From a virus, in the IMG/VR virus record IMGVR_UViG_3300037507_001713, positions 1-48,618 of that record: a stretch of DNA of 48,618 nucleotides; one strand, written 5' to 3'. Positions 38,331 through 47,027 of this stretch are shown one piece after another. The position numbers and the translations under genes are program-made. Under the pieces are notes generated by a model. The model did no database searches. It was not told where the DNA came from and saw only the letters and a list, made by a program, of their open reading frames with translations. Each line of letters starts with the position of its first letter. The first letter of the stretch is position 1.

Positions 38331-38530
38331 TAGAAGGCCAGTTCTGACTCTATGTGCCTGTCACCCACATAAAGCAATCTGACGTCGGTCTGCCAGATTC
38401 GTACTGCAACCCTTTTGTTACGTAGTTAGTGATGGCCCAGTTGCCCGGGCCATGGATATACCGTACCAGTAACTACAGGGGGTCAGCAACCTGCAAACCC
38501 ATGTAGAATAGTTTTTTGTCTAACGAGAGG
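38331..38530 (+). other. Structured 5' leader or small RNA between divergent genes
   Basis: About 220 nt without a gene. AATCTG/CAGATT (38376-38399) is followed by an outer helix GTAGTTA/TAACTAC (38422-38476) enclosing ATGGCCC/GGGCCAT (38432-38453). GCAAC (38406) could pair with the inner loop GTTGC (38440). This could be a riboswitch-like leader for the 38539 gene; no known class is recognised. TAGAAT near 38505 might be a -10. Confidence 0.4.
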
Positions 38531-38538
38531 AATATCAC

Positions 38539-38673
38539 ATGACAAGCTGGTCAAAACCATGGAATACACCAGAAGCTGTAGAAACTGCTGCTCCTGCACC
38601 AGTTGTAGAAACACCAGTTGTAGAAGAACCAAAGAAGCCTGCTAAAAAAGCTGCTGACACACCAGCGGAATAA
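38539..38673 (+). CDS. 44-aa low-complexity protein
   Basis: A short ORF: MTSWSKPWNTPEAVETAAPA, then VVETPVVEEPKKPAKKAAD. A disordered P/E/V/A/K repeat. AGAGGAA precedes the ATG. Biased codons suggest good expression. Function unknown. Confidence 0.5.
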   Translation: MTSWSKPWNTPEAVETAAPAPVVETPVVEEPKKPAKKAADTPAE

Positions 38674-38675
38674 CT

Positions 38676-38936
38676 ATGCGTATTGAGCGCATCATTACGA
38701 GGCAAGGGCACCCCGTACCTGAAACAGCGCATCAGCCTAAAGGACCATTTCCACCTGAGTTATTTGAATCACCGGAAGTGGTTTCTGATTACATTCCACA
38801 ACCTGATGGTGGTGTAGATGTCCCTATGGGCGCAACAGCACAAAATAATTTTCAAGTATCTAAATGGTTTAGGTGTAAGATTTGTAGCGAACATCTGCGT
38901 GAAGCAGAGGTAATGGATCACGACTGTGAGGTTTAA
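38676..38936 (+). CDS. Small protein with C-terminal zinc finger
   Basis: An 86-residue protein: Pro-rich N-terminal part, then FRCKICSEHLREAEVMDHDC, a CxxC...HxC zinc finger. It starts 2 nt after the previous stop. Role unknown; it lies in the run leading to the terminase. Confidence 0.55.
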   Translation: MRIERIITRQGHPVPETAHQPKGPFPPELFESPEVVSDYIPQPDGGVDVPMGATAQNNFQVSKWFRCKICSEHLREAEVMDHDCEV

Positions 38937-38938
38937 GA

Positions 38939-39235
38939 TTGGCAAATCCAAGAGACTTTGGACCAATATATTGGCATACGTTGGTTTATCCAGTGAAACC
39001 ACCCATTATGTGGGAAAGAGCTGAAACTCAAGAAATAGATGATCCATTTAGAGGTGGAGTAGGCATTTCAATACGCTTACCTTTTACTAGGCTAGCTTTA
39101 GTTATTGGTAAATGGGTTTCTTCTTATAGTGAAAGTCAAGCATTAACAAATGCCATTCACGGTAGGGCATTGCCTGAAGAAGAGATAGACTGGGACTATG
39201 TTAGATATGGAGCACAAAATGATATTGGGAATTAG
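38939..39235 (+). CDS. Unknown 98-aa protein
   Basis: MANPRDFGPIYWHTLVYPVK, then a beta/alpha part (SIRLPFTRLALVIGKWVSSY). The start is TTG at 38939 with GAGG upstream. It overlaps the next gene by 17 nt. Its function is not known. Confidence 0.5.
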   Translation: MANPRDFGPIYWHTLVYPVKPPIMWERAETQEIDDPFRGGVGISIRLPFTRLALVIGKWVSSYSESQALTNAIHGRALPEEEIDWDYVRYGAQNDIGN

Positions 39236-39473
39236 ATCTAAACACGGCAAGACTCAGGCTGCAAAAGAAAAGTCTAAGATTGAAAAAAGAGTTGAGTCTC
39301 TTCCTACGGGAGAGCTTCTTCCTTGGACTGAAAATGCTCTATACACGATTGGCAGAAATCTTTCTTCTTGGCAAAAAACAAAAGATCCAGCTACGTTAGA
39401 AGAAGCTCGTATTGGGGCTGAAGCTTTGCACGTAATCTTAGAGTCTCTAGTAAAGAGACATGCTAATGACTGA
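39219..39473 (+). CDS. Unknown 84-aa protein directly before terminase
   Basis: A charged helical protein (KHGKTQAAKEKSKIEKRVES; ARIGAEALHVILESLVKRHA). ATG at 39219 follows GGAG and is preferred to 39198. The position and small helical form would fit a small terminase subunit, but no HTH is obvious, so this is only a guess. It overlaps the terminase gene by 14 nt. Confidence 0.45.
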   Translation: MILGIRSKHGKTQAAKEKSKIEKRVESLPTGELLPWTENALYTIGRNLSSWQKTKDPATLEEARIGAEALHVILESLVKRHAND

Positions 39474-41061
39474 TTTTGAGTACGACGAAGATCAGTTTGA
39501 AGAGGTAGATCCTGAAGAAGAACTGTTTGAAGAGGCTGAAACGGACTTTGAAGAAGAACCTGATGAGCTAGATGAGCTATCGAGGGAGTTCGTTAAAGCT
39601 TTAATTAATAAGATTATGGCTTTTATGGAGATGCTAGTTGGGTACAAGCTGCACTCATATCAAGAGCCTCTAGCAAGAAGAATTATTGAATCCGTCATTA
39701 TTAACGATGGAGAAGAAGTAACCGCACTGGCTTCTCGTCAGTCAGGCAAGTCTGAAACAATTGCTAATACCGTAGCTACCTTGATGGTCATTCTTCCACG
39801 TCTTGCAAAGATGTATCCAGATCTATTGGGTAAGTTTGGAGATGGCATCTGGGTAGGTATGTTTGCTCCAATTCAATCTCAGGTAGAAACTTTGTACGGA
39901 AGAACCGTTTCTCGATTAACTAGCGAAAGAGCTTTAGAAGTTCTTGGGGACCCAGAGATCGACGACATGGCAACTAAAAGCCCTGGAGTTATTCGTAACA
40001 TACGTTTAAAGAACTCAGGGTCAACCCTAATGATGATGACAGCTAACCCTAGAGCTAAGATTGAATCTAAGTCGTTTCATTTAATTATTATTGATGAGTG
40101 TCAAGAAGCTGACGACTTTGTAGTCTCAAAGTCTATTGCTCCTATGGGTGCGTACTACAACGCCACCATTGTTAAGACTGGAACACCTACCACTTCTAAG
40201 AATAACTTCTATAGAGCTATTCAATTAAACAAGCGTAGACAAACCGGTAGGTCTTCAAAACAGAACCATTTCCAATGGGACTGGAGAGATGTTGCAAAAT
40301 TTAATACTAATTATGAAAAGTTTATTAAAAAAGAAATGCTACGAGTAGGAGAAGATTCAGATGAGTTCCAGATGTCGTACAACTGTAAGTGGCTTTTGGA
40401 ACGCGGTATGTTCCTCACTTCTTCTATTATGGATGATTTGGGGGATACGTCCCAAGAGCTTGTTAAAAGCTGGCATAGGTCTCCAGTCGTTGTTGGCATT
40501 GACCCAGCTAGAAAAATGGATTCTACGGTTGTTACTGTTGTCTGGGTTGATTGGGATCGTCCTGATGAGTTTGGTTATTATGACCATCGTGTTCTAAACT
40601 GGTTAGAAATCCAGGGGGATGACTGGGAAGAGCAATATTTCCAGATAGTAAACTTCCTAGAAAACTACGACGTTTTGGCTATCGGGGTGGACTCTAACGG
40701 AGTTGGAGATGCTGTTGCCGGTAGACTGAAAGTATTGATGCCTAGAGCTGAAGTAGTTCCAATTACCTCTAGTCCCTCAGAGCAATCTAAACGCTGGAAA
40801 CATCTACAGGCCCTAATTCAAAGACAAATGGTTTCTTGGCCTGCACACGCAAAAACACGTCGTTTACGTATTTGGAAGAAGTTTTACCAACAAATGACGG
40901 ATGCCGAAGTCCAGTATAAAGGGCCCAACTTTTTAGTTGCTGCCCCGGACGAGGCCCACGCCCACGACGACTTTGTGGACTCTTTAGCAATCGCCTGTGC
41001 CATGACCCAGGATATGGTTATGCCTACGGTTGAAGTAAGTGCTTCACCATTTTTTTCTTAA
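39460..41061 (+). CDS. terL: Terminase large subunit
   Basis: A 533-residue protein. It is the packaging motor ATPase and nuclease that cuts and translocates DNA into the prohead. A very acidic N-terminal extension of about 45 residues precedes the ATPase: Walker A-like SRQSGKSE, Walker B LIIIDECQE, and coupling motif KTGTPTTSK. The RNase H-like nuclease has Asp in VVGIDPARKMD, AIGVDSNGVGD and DDFVDSLA. ATG 39466 (ATGA overlap region) is an alternative start. It is followed by an AT-rich gap and the 41138 virion gene. Confidence 0.95.
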   Translation: MLMTDFEYDEDQFEEVDPEEELFEEAETDFEEEPDELDELSREFVKALINKIMAFMEMLVGYKLHSYQEPLARRIIESVIINDGEEVTALASRQSGKSETIANTVATLMVILPRLAKMYPDLLGKFGDGIWVGMFAPIQSQVETLYGRTVSRLTSERALEVLGDPEIDDMATKSPGVIRNIRLKNSGSTLMMMTANPRAKIESKSFHLIIIDECQEADDFVVSKSIAPMGAYYNATIVKTGTPTTSKNNFYRAIQLNKRRQTGRSSKQNHFQWDWRDVAKFNTNYEKFIKKEMLRVGEDSDEFQMSYNCKWLLERGMFLTSSIMDDLGDTSQELVKSWHRSPVVVGIDPARKMDSTVVTVVWVDWDRPDEFGYYDHRVLNWLEIQGDDWEEQYFQIVNFLENYDVLAIGVDSNGVGDAVAGRLKVLMPRAEVVPITSSPSEQSKRWKHLQALIQRQMVSWPAHAKTRRLRIWKKFYQQMTDAEVQYKGPNFLVAAPDEAHAHDDFVDSLAIACAMTQDMVMPTVEVSASPFFS

Positions 41062-41137
41062 TTTAGCATTTAAAAAGAAGCCTTAAGGTAGAGACTTATA
41101 CCTGAGGACCCTCAATCCCTATGCATAAGGAGTAAAC

Positions 41138-41545
41138 ATGGCAGTAGAAAACATTGCCCCAACCCCTCAGTTCCCTGAGAAAGTTGGAGCAACATATGAA
41201 AGAAAGATGTCACCTGCACAACCTGGTCTTCGTGGACCACTTCGTTTTGAAGAAGGTATTGCAACTGACACAGACGTCCCAACAGATTTTCAGTTGGGTC
41301 TAGATCAAGGATATGACACCCCAGCTGGTCGTCCAAACCACAATGTTAACGTGTTTGAAAAGTATCCAGAAGAAACAATGAAGCAACGTGCACATGTCGG
41401 CTCAGCCGCATGGCCAGAAGCACCAGTCTATAACGCAGAATTCAACCAAGGTAACTTCGGTGATCACTCACAGGTAGTTATTGAAGAGGTTGTGCGTTCA
41501 GGTGGGCGCTATCAACGCATGAACCCTGCTCAAGTAGCAGACTAG
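41138..41545 (+). CDS. Abundant 135-aa virion-type protein
   Basis: MAVENIAPTPQFPEKVGATY, then polar, Pro/Gly-rich sequence with no domain. Strong AAGGAG and biased codons suggest high expression. It lies between terminase and portal, where small head or neck proteins are common. It is followed by a strong terminator. Confidence 0.5.
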   Translation: MAVENIAPTPQFPEKVGATYERKMSPAQPGLRGPLRFEEGIATDTDVPTDFQLGLDQGYDTPAGRPNHNVNVFEKYPEETMKQRAHVGSAAWPEAPVYNAEFNQGNFGDHSQVVIEEVVRSGGRYQRMNPAQVAD

Positions 41546-41556
41546 TATAGTAGACT
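41546..41556 (+). promoter_or_regulatory. TATAGTAGACT, second copy
   Basis: The same 11-mer as at 31810, here directly after a stop codon and before a terminator hairpin. Its function as a promoter is doubtful at this spot. Confidence 0.3.
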
Positions 41557-41561
41557 GTAGA

Positions 41562-41600
41562 GGCTCCCAACCCCGCACCCCTTCTCCGGGGTTGGGAGTC
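41562..41600 (+). terminator. Intrinsic terminator
   Basis: CTCCCAACCCCG pairs with CGGGGTTGGGAG around an 11-nt loop, then TCTTTACTT. It separates the 41138 gene from the portal gene. The AT-rich 41601-41681 that follows could hold the portal promoter. Confidence 0.85.
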
Positions 41601-41681
41601 TTTACTTAGATATTATTTCTAAGTAGAAAAAAGAGAAGGAAAACAAAGGGGTTTAAAAATTAAGATGGGGAGTTGTGAATA

Positions 41682-43388
41682 ATGGCTGGTGGTATTGATT
41701 TTTCACCTCCCAGTTACAGAGCTGCGTCATCTGATTTAACCATCTCGATTTCTCCGCTTGGTTTAGTAGAACTAGCAGATGAAGAATTTGAAGTACATGG
41801 TCCAAGATTAAATCGCTATTCTCTTAACTGGGCAATGTATCTAGGACATCATTGGTCTTATCGCCGTGAAATAGGCGAATCACAAATGGTTTACAATTAT
41901 TATCGTGCATTTACAGATTACATAATTAACTTTACATTTGGTCGTGGAGCATCTTTTCGAAGCCCAGCAGAAACAGAATCAGTAGTCCCTGACGCTCTTA
42001 AAAGAGTTTGGGAAGTAGATAATGATAAATATTCTGTTATGTGGGAAATGGGACAACAAGGCGGAGTGTCCGGAGATTGTTTTGTTAAAGTAGCTTATGA
42101 AGAAGCCTATGAAGATTCTACAGGCCATCGACACCCAGGACGTGTTCGTATTCTTCCTCTCAATGCGTCTTTTTGTTTTCCAGAGTTTCACCCACATGAT
42201 CGTTCACGCCTAATTCGTTTTAAGCTTAAGTATCGTTTTTGGGGTACCTCTTTAGAAGGTACTCGTCAGGTATATACCTACACAGAAATTCTTACTGATG
42301 ATCGTATTGAAGAATACATTAATGATGAGTTAATTGACTCTCGTCCAAACCCTATTGGCATTGTCCCTATCGTTCATATTGCAAATGTTCGTGTATCTGG
42401 CTCTCCTTGGGGCTTATCTGATTGCCACGACATTATCGTTCTAAACCGCAACTACAACGAAGTTGCTACAGATGTAGCAGACATTATTAATTACCACGCT
42501 GCACCCGTTACTGTTATTACAGGAGCTAAAGCTTCATCCCTAGAAAAGGGGCCTAAGAAAGTATGGGGCGGTCTTCCAAAGGATGCACAAGTATTTAACC
42601 TAGAAGGTGGCGGTCAAGGTCTTCAAGGCGCTATGGAATACTTAAAGATCATTAAGACAGCCATGCATGAAATGGTTGGAGTTCCAGAGACTGCTCTAGG
42701 ACAAGTACAGCCTATTTCAAACACCTCAGGTGTAGCCCTATCTATTCAGTACCAACCTTTGATGAATCGTTATCAACAGAAGATGATTCAATACGGCGAA
42801 GGAATGCAGCAGATAAATAGCTTGATTCTTCGCACCCTTGCATTTAAAGAACCAGAAGTTTTTGTTTGGGATCAACTTAAGAATGGTCCAATAAAGGCAA
42901 ATCAACTTCCAGTCCTAGATCTTGAAGATCCAACAACTTATGAATCTAAAGTACACTTCCCACCTCCACTCCCATTAGATAAGCTAATTGTTCTTAATGA
43001 AATTCAAAGTAAGATGGCTATGGGTCTTGAGAGCCGTGAAGGTGCTTTGCGTCAACTTGGTGAAGAATTCCCAGACGAAAAGCTTGAAGAAATTAGAGCA
43101 GAGTTAATTGCCGACGCTAAGGCAGATGGCGCCCTACAGCTGGTAAAGAACCAGATTGCATCATCTATCGCATCTTTAACTGGAATTTTGCCAGATGGAA
43201 CCACACCTCCAGGACAAGACCCTGGTCAAGGTATCGGGCCAGGACCTACCGGCCAGCCAGGAGTTATTTCTCCTCTAGAAGAAGGAGTACTGCAAGAACT
43301 ACAGCAGACTCAAGTTGATCTTGTTACAGAAGCATACGGAACAAAGATTCCTCAAAAGAGGACTCCAGATCCGGATAAACCTGAATAA
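41682..43388 (+). CDS. Portal protein
   Basis: A 568-residue protein matching phage portals of the SPP1 gp6-like group. N-terminal NRYSLNWAMYLGHHWSYRRE and YRAFTDYIINFTFGRG, a stem region with HDIIVLNRNYNEVATDVADI, and VGVPETALGQV followed by SNTSGVALSIQYQPLM are typical. Twelve copies would form the DNA entry channel and dock the terminase. The C-terminal 60 residues are Gly/Pro-rich. GGGGAG lies before the ATG. Confidence 0.9.
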   Translation: MAGGIDFSPPSYRAASSDLTISISPLGLVELADEEFEVHGPRLNRYSLNWAMYLGHHWSYRREIGESQMVYNYYRAFTDYIINFTFGRGASFRSPAETESVVPDALKRVWEVDNDKYSVMWEMGQQGGVSGDCFVKVAYEEAYEDSTGHRHPGRVRILPLNASFCFPEFHPHDRSRLIRFKLKYRFWGTSLEGTRQVYTYTEILTDDRIEEYINDELIDSRPNPIGIVPIVHIANVRVSGSPWGLSDCHDIIVLNRNYNEVATDVADIINYHAAPVTVITGAKASSLEKGPKKVWGGLPKDAQVFNLEGGGQGLQGAMEYLKIIKTAMHEMVGVPETALGQVQPISNTSGVALSIQYQPLMNRYQQKMIQYGEGMQQINSLILRTLAFKEPEVFVWDQLKNGPIKANQLPVLDLEDPTTYESKVHFPPPLPLDKLIVLNEIQSKMAMGLESREGALRQLGEEFPDEKLEEIRAELIADAKADGALQLVKNQIASSIASLTGILPDGTTPPGQDPGQGIGPGPTGQPGVISPLEEGVLQELQQTQVDLVTEAYGTKIPQKRTPDPDKPE

Positions 43389-43502
43389 CAAGTTTAGGCA
43401 GACAAACTAGCAATAGTTTGAAAGCCTATTACCACCTAATAATCCGCAGGTCATCGTGGCACTAAATCGGACAACGACCTCTTAAACCTAAGGAAAAAAA
43501 GT

Positions 43503-44279
43503 ATGTCAGAAGCAACAAATATTGTTGATTCACCGGAAGCACAGGCAGCGTTTTTAGCCGATGTTCCAGTAGCAACAGAAAGTAAAGTAGTAGAAACAAA
43601 AGAGCAGGTTTTGACAGACAAGGCCTATAGCGAAGAAGATCTAAAGCGTGTGAGAGAGCAAGAGAAATCTAAGCTCTATCCGCAGATAGATTCTTTAAAG
43701 GAAGAACTCACTGTTCTTAAGAAGGAACGTGAAGAGCGTCTTGCAGAAGCTGCAGCTCGTGCAGCAGAGGCAGAAGCAGAAGCCAAGAAAAAGGCAGAAG
43801 CTGAGATGGATGTTCGTCAACTTCTTGAGGCAAAAGAAGTAGAGTGGGCTCAAAAGTTGGAAGCGGAGCGCTTAGAGCGTGAACGTGCTTTCACTCTTCT
43901 TGAGCGTGAGCGTCAATATGCGGAACTCACTGAGTATCGCACACGCCGCTTGGAAGATGAGCGTGACAACATCATGCCAGAGCTCGTAGATCTCATCTCA
44001 GGAAATACCCCTGAAGAGATTGAACAAAGTATTACAGGACTTAGAGAACGATCTTCAAGAATCCTGGAATCGGCGCAATCTGCAATGCAGAATGCCCGTA
44101 AAGAAATGACTGGGAGTCGTGTAACAGCGCCTCCATCCGGACCGATGGACACTAATATGGAGCAAAACTCGTTTACTGCGGAGCAGATTGCCGCAATGTC
44201 GGTTACCGAATACGCAAAATACCGAGGTAAGTTGCTGGGTAAATCAGCATCTGACCGAGGCAAGGGAATCTTCGGGTAA
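43503..44279 (+). CDS. Capsid scaffold protein
   Basis: A 258-residue protein with a long Ala/Glu/Lys/Arg coiled coil (about residues 45-150) and a disordered C-terminus ending SDRGKGIFG. This is the usual form of HK97-type scaffolds located directly before the capsid gene. It would be removed after prohead assembly; no protease domain is seen in it. The 43389-43500 spacer holds small hairpins only. Confidence 0.8.
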   Translation: MSEATNIVDSPEAQAAFLADVPVATESKVVETKEQVLTDKAYSEEDLKRVREQEKSKLYPQIDSLKEELTVLKKEREERLAEAAARAAEAEAEAKKKAEAEMDVRQLLEAKEVEWAQKLEAERLERERAFTLLERERQYAELTEYRTRRLEDERDNIMPELVDLISGNTPEEIEQSITGLRERSSRILESAQSAMQNARKEMTGSRVTAPPSGPMDTNMEQNSFTAEQIAAMSVTEYAKYRGKLLGKSASDRGKGIFG

Positions 44280-44324
44280 GAAGTTACCTAATAAATTAAA
44301 AACTAACTAAGGAGTAAAACCGAC

Positions 44325-45395
44325 ATGGCATCAGCCGTAACAGGTACCGGCAATTTAGCCGCAGCACCTACCGCGTACTCTGGTTCTAACAGCCAGCTTA
44401 CACAAGCAATTCAGACCATCTGGTCAAAGGAAATCCTTTTCCAGTCAATGCCTATTCTTCGCTTCGAACAGTTCGCTGTTAAGAAGACAGAACTAGGAGT
44501 TGCACCAGGTCTACAGATCAACTTTATGCGTTACAACAACCTCGGCTTCGCGGGTTCACTCGTTGAAGGCGTTCGTATGTCAACAAACGCACTAACAGCT
44601 CAACAGTTCTCAATCACAGTTGCAGAGCATGGCTATGCAATTGCTGTATCTGAGCTTCTATTGAATGCTTCATTCGATGACGTAATGGCTTCAGCCTCAC
44701 GTCTTCTTGGACGTAACATGGCTCTCTACCTAGATGGCCAGGCTCGTGACACACTCATGGCTGCATCTTCAGTTATCTACGGCTACGACCGCTCAGGTCT
44801 TTCAGCTGCAAATGACTGGTACGGCACAGGTACCGCTGGTACAAGCCGTGCATCTCTAACTGGTGCATTCGACCTTACAACAGGTGTTGTAAAGGACGCA
44901 GTAGAGACACTTGCAACCAAGAACATCCCTCGCCTAGGTGAGACATATGTTGCATTCATTCACCCACACCAGAGCCGCAAGCTTCGTGACAATCCAGAGT
45001 TCATCGAAGTTACAAAGTACGCTGCTCCAGGTAACTTCATGCTTGGTGAAATTGGTCGTTTGTACGACACAGTATTCATTGAGACAACACAGATCCAGAA
45101 GGTAGCAAACGGAGCTGGTTCAGGTTACTCAGCCGATTCAGCTGTAAGCCCAATCGTCTACCCAACTGGCGGAGGTTACACTTCACCAGCAACAAAGACC
45201 GGTAACGGTAACAAGGACCGCTACACAGCTATCTTCATTGGAGATAACGCATTCGGTCACGCAATCTCTCTACCAGTAGAACTCCGCGATGGCGGTATTC
45301 TAGACTTCGGTCGTGAGCATGCACTTGCTTGGTATGCAATCTACGGTCTAGGTCTAATCACTGACCAGTCTGTAGTCTTGGCAGAAACCAACTAA
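44325..45395 (+). CDS. Major capsid protein (HK97 fold)
   Basis: A 356-residue protein. N-terminal helix region QAIQTIWSKEILFQSMPILR, FEQFAVKKTELGVAPGLQIN, then VAEHGYAIAVSELLLNASFD and YVAFIHPHQSRKLRDNPEF fit N4 gp56-like/HK97-fold capsid proteins. Codons are the most biased of the window, as expected for the most abundant virion protein. It follows the scaffold gene by 45 nt with AAGGAG. A terminator hairpin fused to a CCAACACAAAC motif follows. Confidence 0.88.
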   Translation: MASAVTGTGNLAAAPTAYSGSNSQLTQAIQTIWSKEILFQSMPILRFEQFAVKKTELGVAPGLQINFMRYNNLGFAGSLVEGVRMSTNALTAQQFSITVAEHGYAIAVSELLLNASFDDVMASASRLLGRNMALYLDGQARDTLMAASSVIYGYDRSGLSAANDWYGTGTAGTSRASLTGAFDLTTGVVKDAVETLATKNIPRLGETYVAFIHPHQSRKLRDNPEFIEVTKYAAPGNFMLGEIGRLYDTVFIETTQIQKVANGAGSGYSADSAVSPIVYPTGGGYTSPATKTGNGNKDRYTAIFIGDNAFGHAISLPVELRDGGILDFGREHALAWYAIYGLGLITDQSVVLAETN

Positions 45396-45407
45396 TTTAA
45401 TCAGTTC

Positions 45408-45433
45408 GGGGGCGGGCCTAAAAACCCGCCCCC
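45408..45433 (+). terminator. Terminator-like hairpin overlapping the repeat motif
   Basis: GGGGGCGGG pairs with CCCGCCCCC around CCTAAAAA after the capsid gene. Instead of a U tract the RNA continues AACACAAAC. It may act by another mechanism or protect mRNA ends. Confidence 0.6.
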
Positions 45434-45442
45434 AACACAAAC
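45431..45442 (+). repeat. CCAACACAAAC motif, copy 11
   Basis: CCCAACACAAAC in sense orientation; starts inside the 3' arm of the hairpin after the capsid gene, 20 nt before the GTG at 45462. Confidence 0.8.
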
Positions 45443-45461
45443 TTATAGGAGAATAATAATC

Positions 45462-45827
45462 GTGGCAAAAGCAAAAGTAACAGACGTCACAGGACGTCAG
45501 CGTGAAGCTCAAATTGCAGCTAACGCAGAAGCACTTGCACAACGTGCAGGTGAAATGTCAATGGCTACTGCAGAGGCTGCAGCAAAGCTAGAAACAGAAG
45601 TTTTGGACCTAACAGTTCCAGGAAACCCAACAGTTATTGACGAAGTCGAAACCGTAGGCGTAAGTCTTGCAGACGATTCACAAGTTATTCGTGTCGCTGA
45701 AGACCTAGATTTTGTAACAATCGGCGCAGGAAACAACTATTCCTTCAAAGCCGGACAGAAGTACAAAGTAGCAAAGCATGTTGCTCAGCACTTGCAAGAA
45801 AAAGGCTATTTGTACGATCGTCTCTAA
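45462..45827 (+). CDS. Capsid-associated / head-completion candidate
   Basis: A 121-residue protein. Helical Ala/Glu/Arg-rich N-terminus (REAQIAANAEALAQRAGEMS), then a small beta domain (VIRVAEDLDFVTIGAGNNYS) and VAQHLQEKGYLYDR. The end pattern is common in proteins following actinophage capsid genes. The start is GTG at 45462 with AGGAG. Role inferred from position. Confidence 0.55.
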   Translation: MAKAKVTDVTGRQREAQIAANAEALAQRAGEMSMATAEAAAKLETEVLDLTVPGNPTVIDEVETVGVSLADDSQVIRVAEDLDFVTIGAGNNYSFKAGQKYKVAKHVAQHLQEKGYLYDRL

Positions 45828-45846
45828 GAGAGACACAATCTAGAAC

Positions 45847-45882
45847 GCCCTCATGGACAAGCCGCCCTTCGTCCATGAGGGC
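45847..45882 (+). terminator. Intrinsic terminator
   Basis: GCCCTCATGGAC pairs with GTCCATGAGGGC around a 12-nt loop. A second small hairpin, AATAATC/GATTATT, lies at 45909-45926 before the next gene. Confidence 0.8.
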
Positions 45883-45953
45883 CCTTAACGTTTGCCCTGA
45901 CTTATGTTAATAATCGCGGGATTATTTGAACATTAACTTCATCGGAGGAATCA

Positions 45954-47027
45954 GTGGCAACACTTGCGGCATTATCTGAACGTCTTCGTTTTGAACTAGG
46001 TGATCAAGGAAGATCTTTTTCAGAGACCTTTAGAGGTGATGGTTCTACCACACGCTTTAATCTTACTGTTTCTCCGGTAGACGGCGCAACAATGACCGTA
46101 CGAGTAGGTCAAACAAATGTTTCAGGAACCACCTCTGTTGAGGAAAGAACAGGGCTTATTGTCCTTACCACCCCTCCAGCTGATGGTGTAATTGTTACCG
46201 TTACAGGAACCGCATTTAAATATTTTACAACAGCAGAGATTAATCAATACGTAAACACCGCTTTTGCAGAACACGCCAATAGCACTGCCGATACTAATGG
46301 TAGTAGAGCAACACTTCTTACTCTTCCGGTTATTGACGAATACCCAATGATTCTTCTTGCAACCACTATGGCTCTTTATACTCTAGCCACAGATGCTTCA
46401 TTCGATATAGATATTATTTCTCCTGACGGCGTATCTATCCCTCGTACAGAACGATTCCGCCAGCTAACAGACATTATTAATCAGCGTAAAGAACAGTACC
46501 GAGAGCTATGTAATCTTCTTGGTATTGGCCTTTACAAGATTGATGTATTTAGTCTACGTCGTATTAGTCGTTTGACTAATAAGCTTGTCCCTATCTACAG
46601 ACCACAGGAGATTGATGATGCTTCTCTTCCACAACGGGTACGTTTGTCACTCAATGATTATGGAGATGTCACTCCCGAAGGTGATGTTATTACCAGAGAC
46701 CTCTCTATGTATGCGGGAGACGACTTTGCTATTAAACTCAAGTTCTCAATGGATCTCGCCACTTACACGCCTAAATCTCAACTACGCCTATTCCATACTG
46801 GGGGCCGTGCTCAAGTAGGTCCAGTAATTGTTGGTGAGTTTGTAATTACTAAGCTTCAATCAACTGTTGGTGGAATCTACGATACTATTCAGCTTGCTCT
46901 TGCAGGATCTGTTACTAAAGAACTTCCTTACGCCTGTTACTACGATGTCCAATTAACTGGCACAGATGGAAAGACTAGAACGTTTATGACTGGAAAGGTC
47001 TTTACTGAAAAACAGGTAACACTGTAA
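45954..47027 (+). CDS. Structural protein, head-tail connector/fibre-base candidate
   Basis: A 357-residue protein. The N-terminal region has [19 protein letters not shown] and VTGTAFKYF, a beta-rich module. A helical middle ([34 protein letters not shown]) resembles phage adaptor proteins. A C-terminal beta domain ([33 protein letters not shown]) resembles small receptor or baseplate domains. The start is GTG at 45954 with CGGAGG. It is adjacent to collagen-like fibre genes. Confidence 0.55.
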   Translation: MATLAALSERLRFELGDQGRSFSETFRGDGSTTRFNLTVSPVDGATMTVRVGQTNVSGTTSVEERTGLIVLTTPPADGVIVTVTGTAFKYFTTAEINQYVNTAFAEHANSTADTNGSRATLLTLPVIDEYPMILLATTMALYTLATDASFDIDIISPDGVSIPRTERFRQLTDIINQRKEQYRELCNLLGIGLYKIDVFSLRRISRLTNKLVPIYRPQEIDDASLPQRVRLSLNDYGDVTPEGDVITRDLSMYAGDDFAIKLKFSMDLATYTPKSQLRLFHTGGRAQVGPVIVGEFVITKLQSTVGGIYDTIQLALAGSVTKELPYACYYDVQLTGTDGKTRTFMTGKVFTEKQVTL

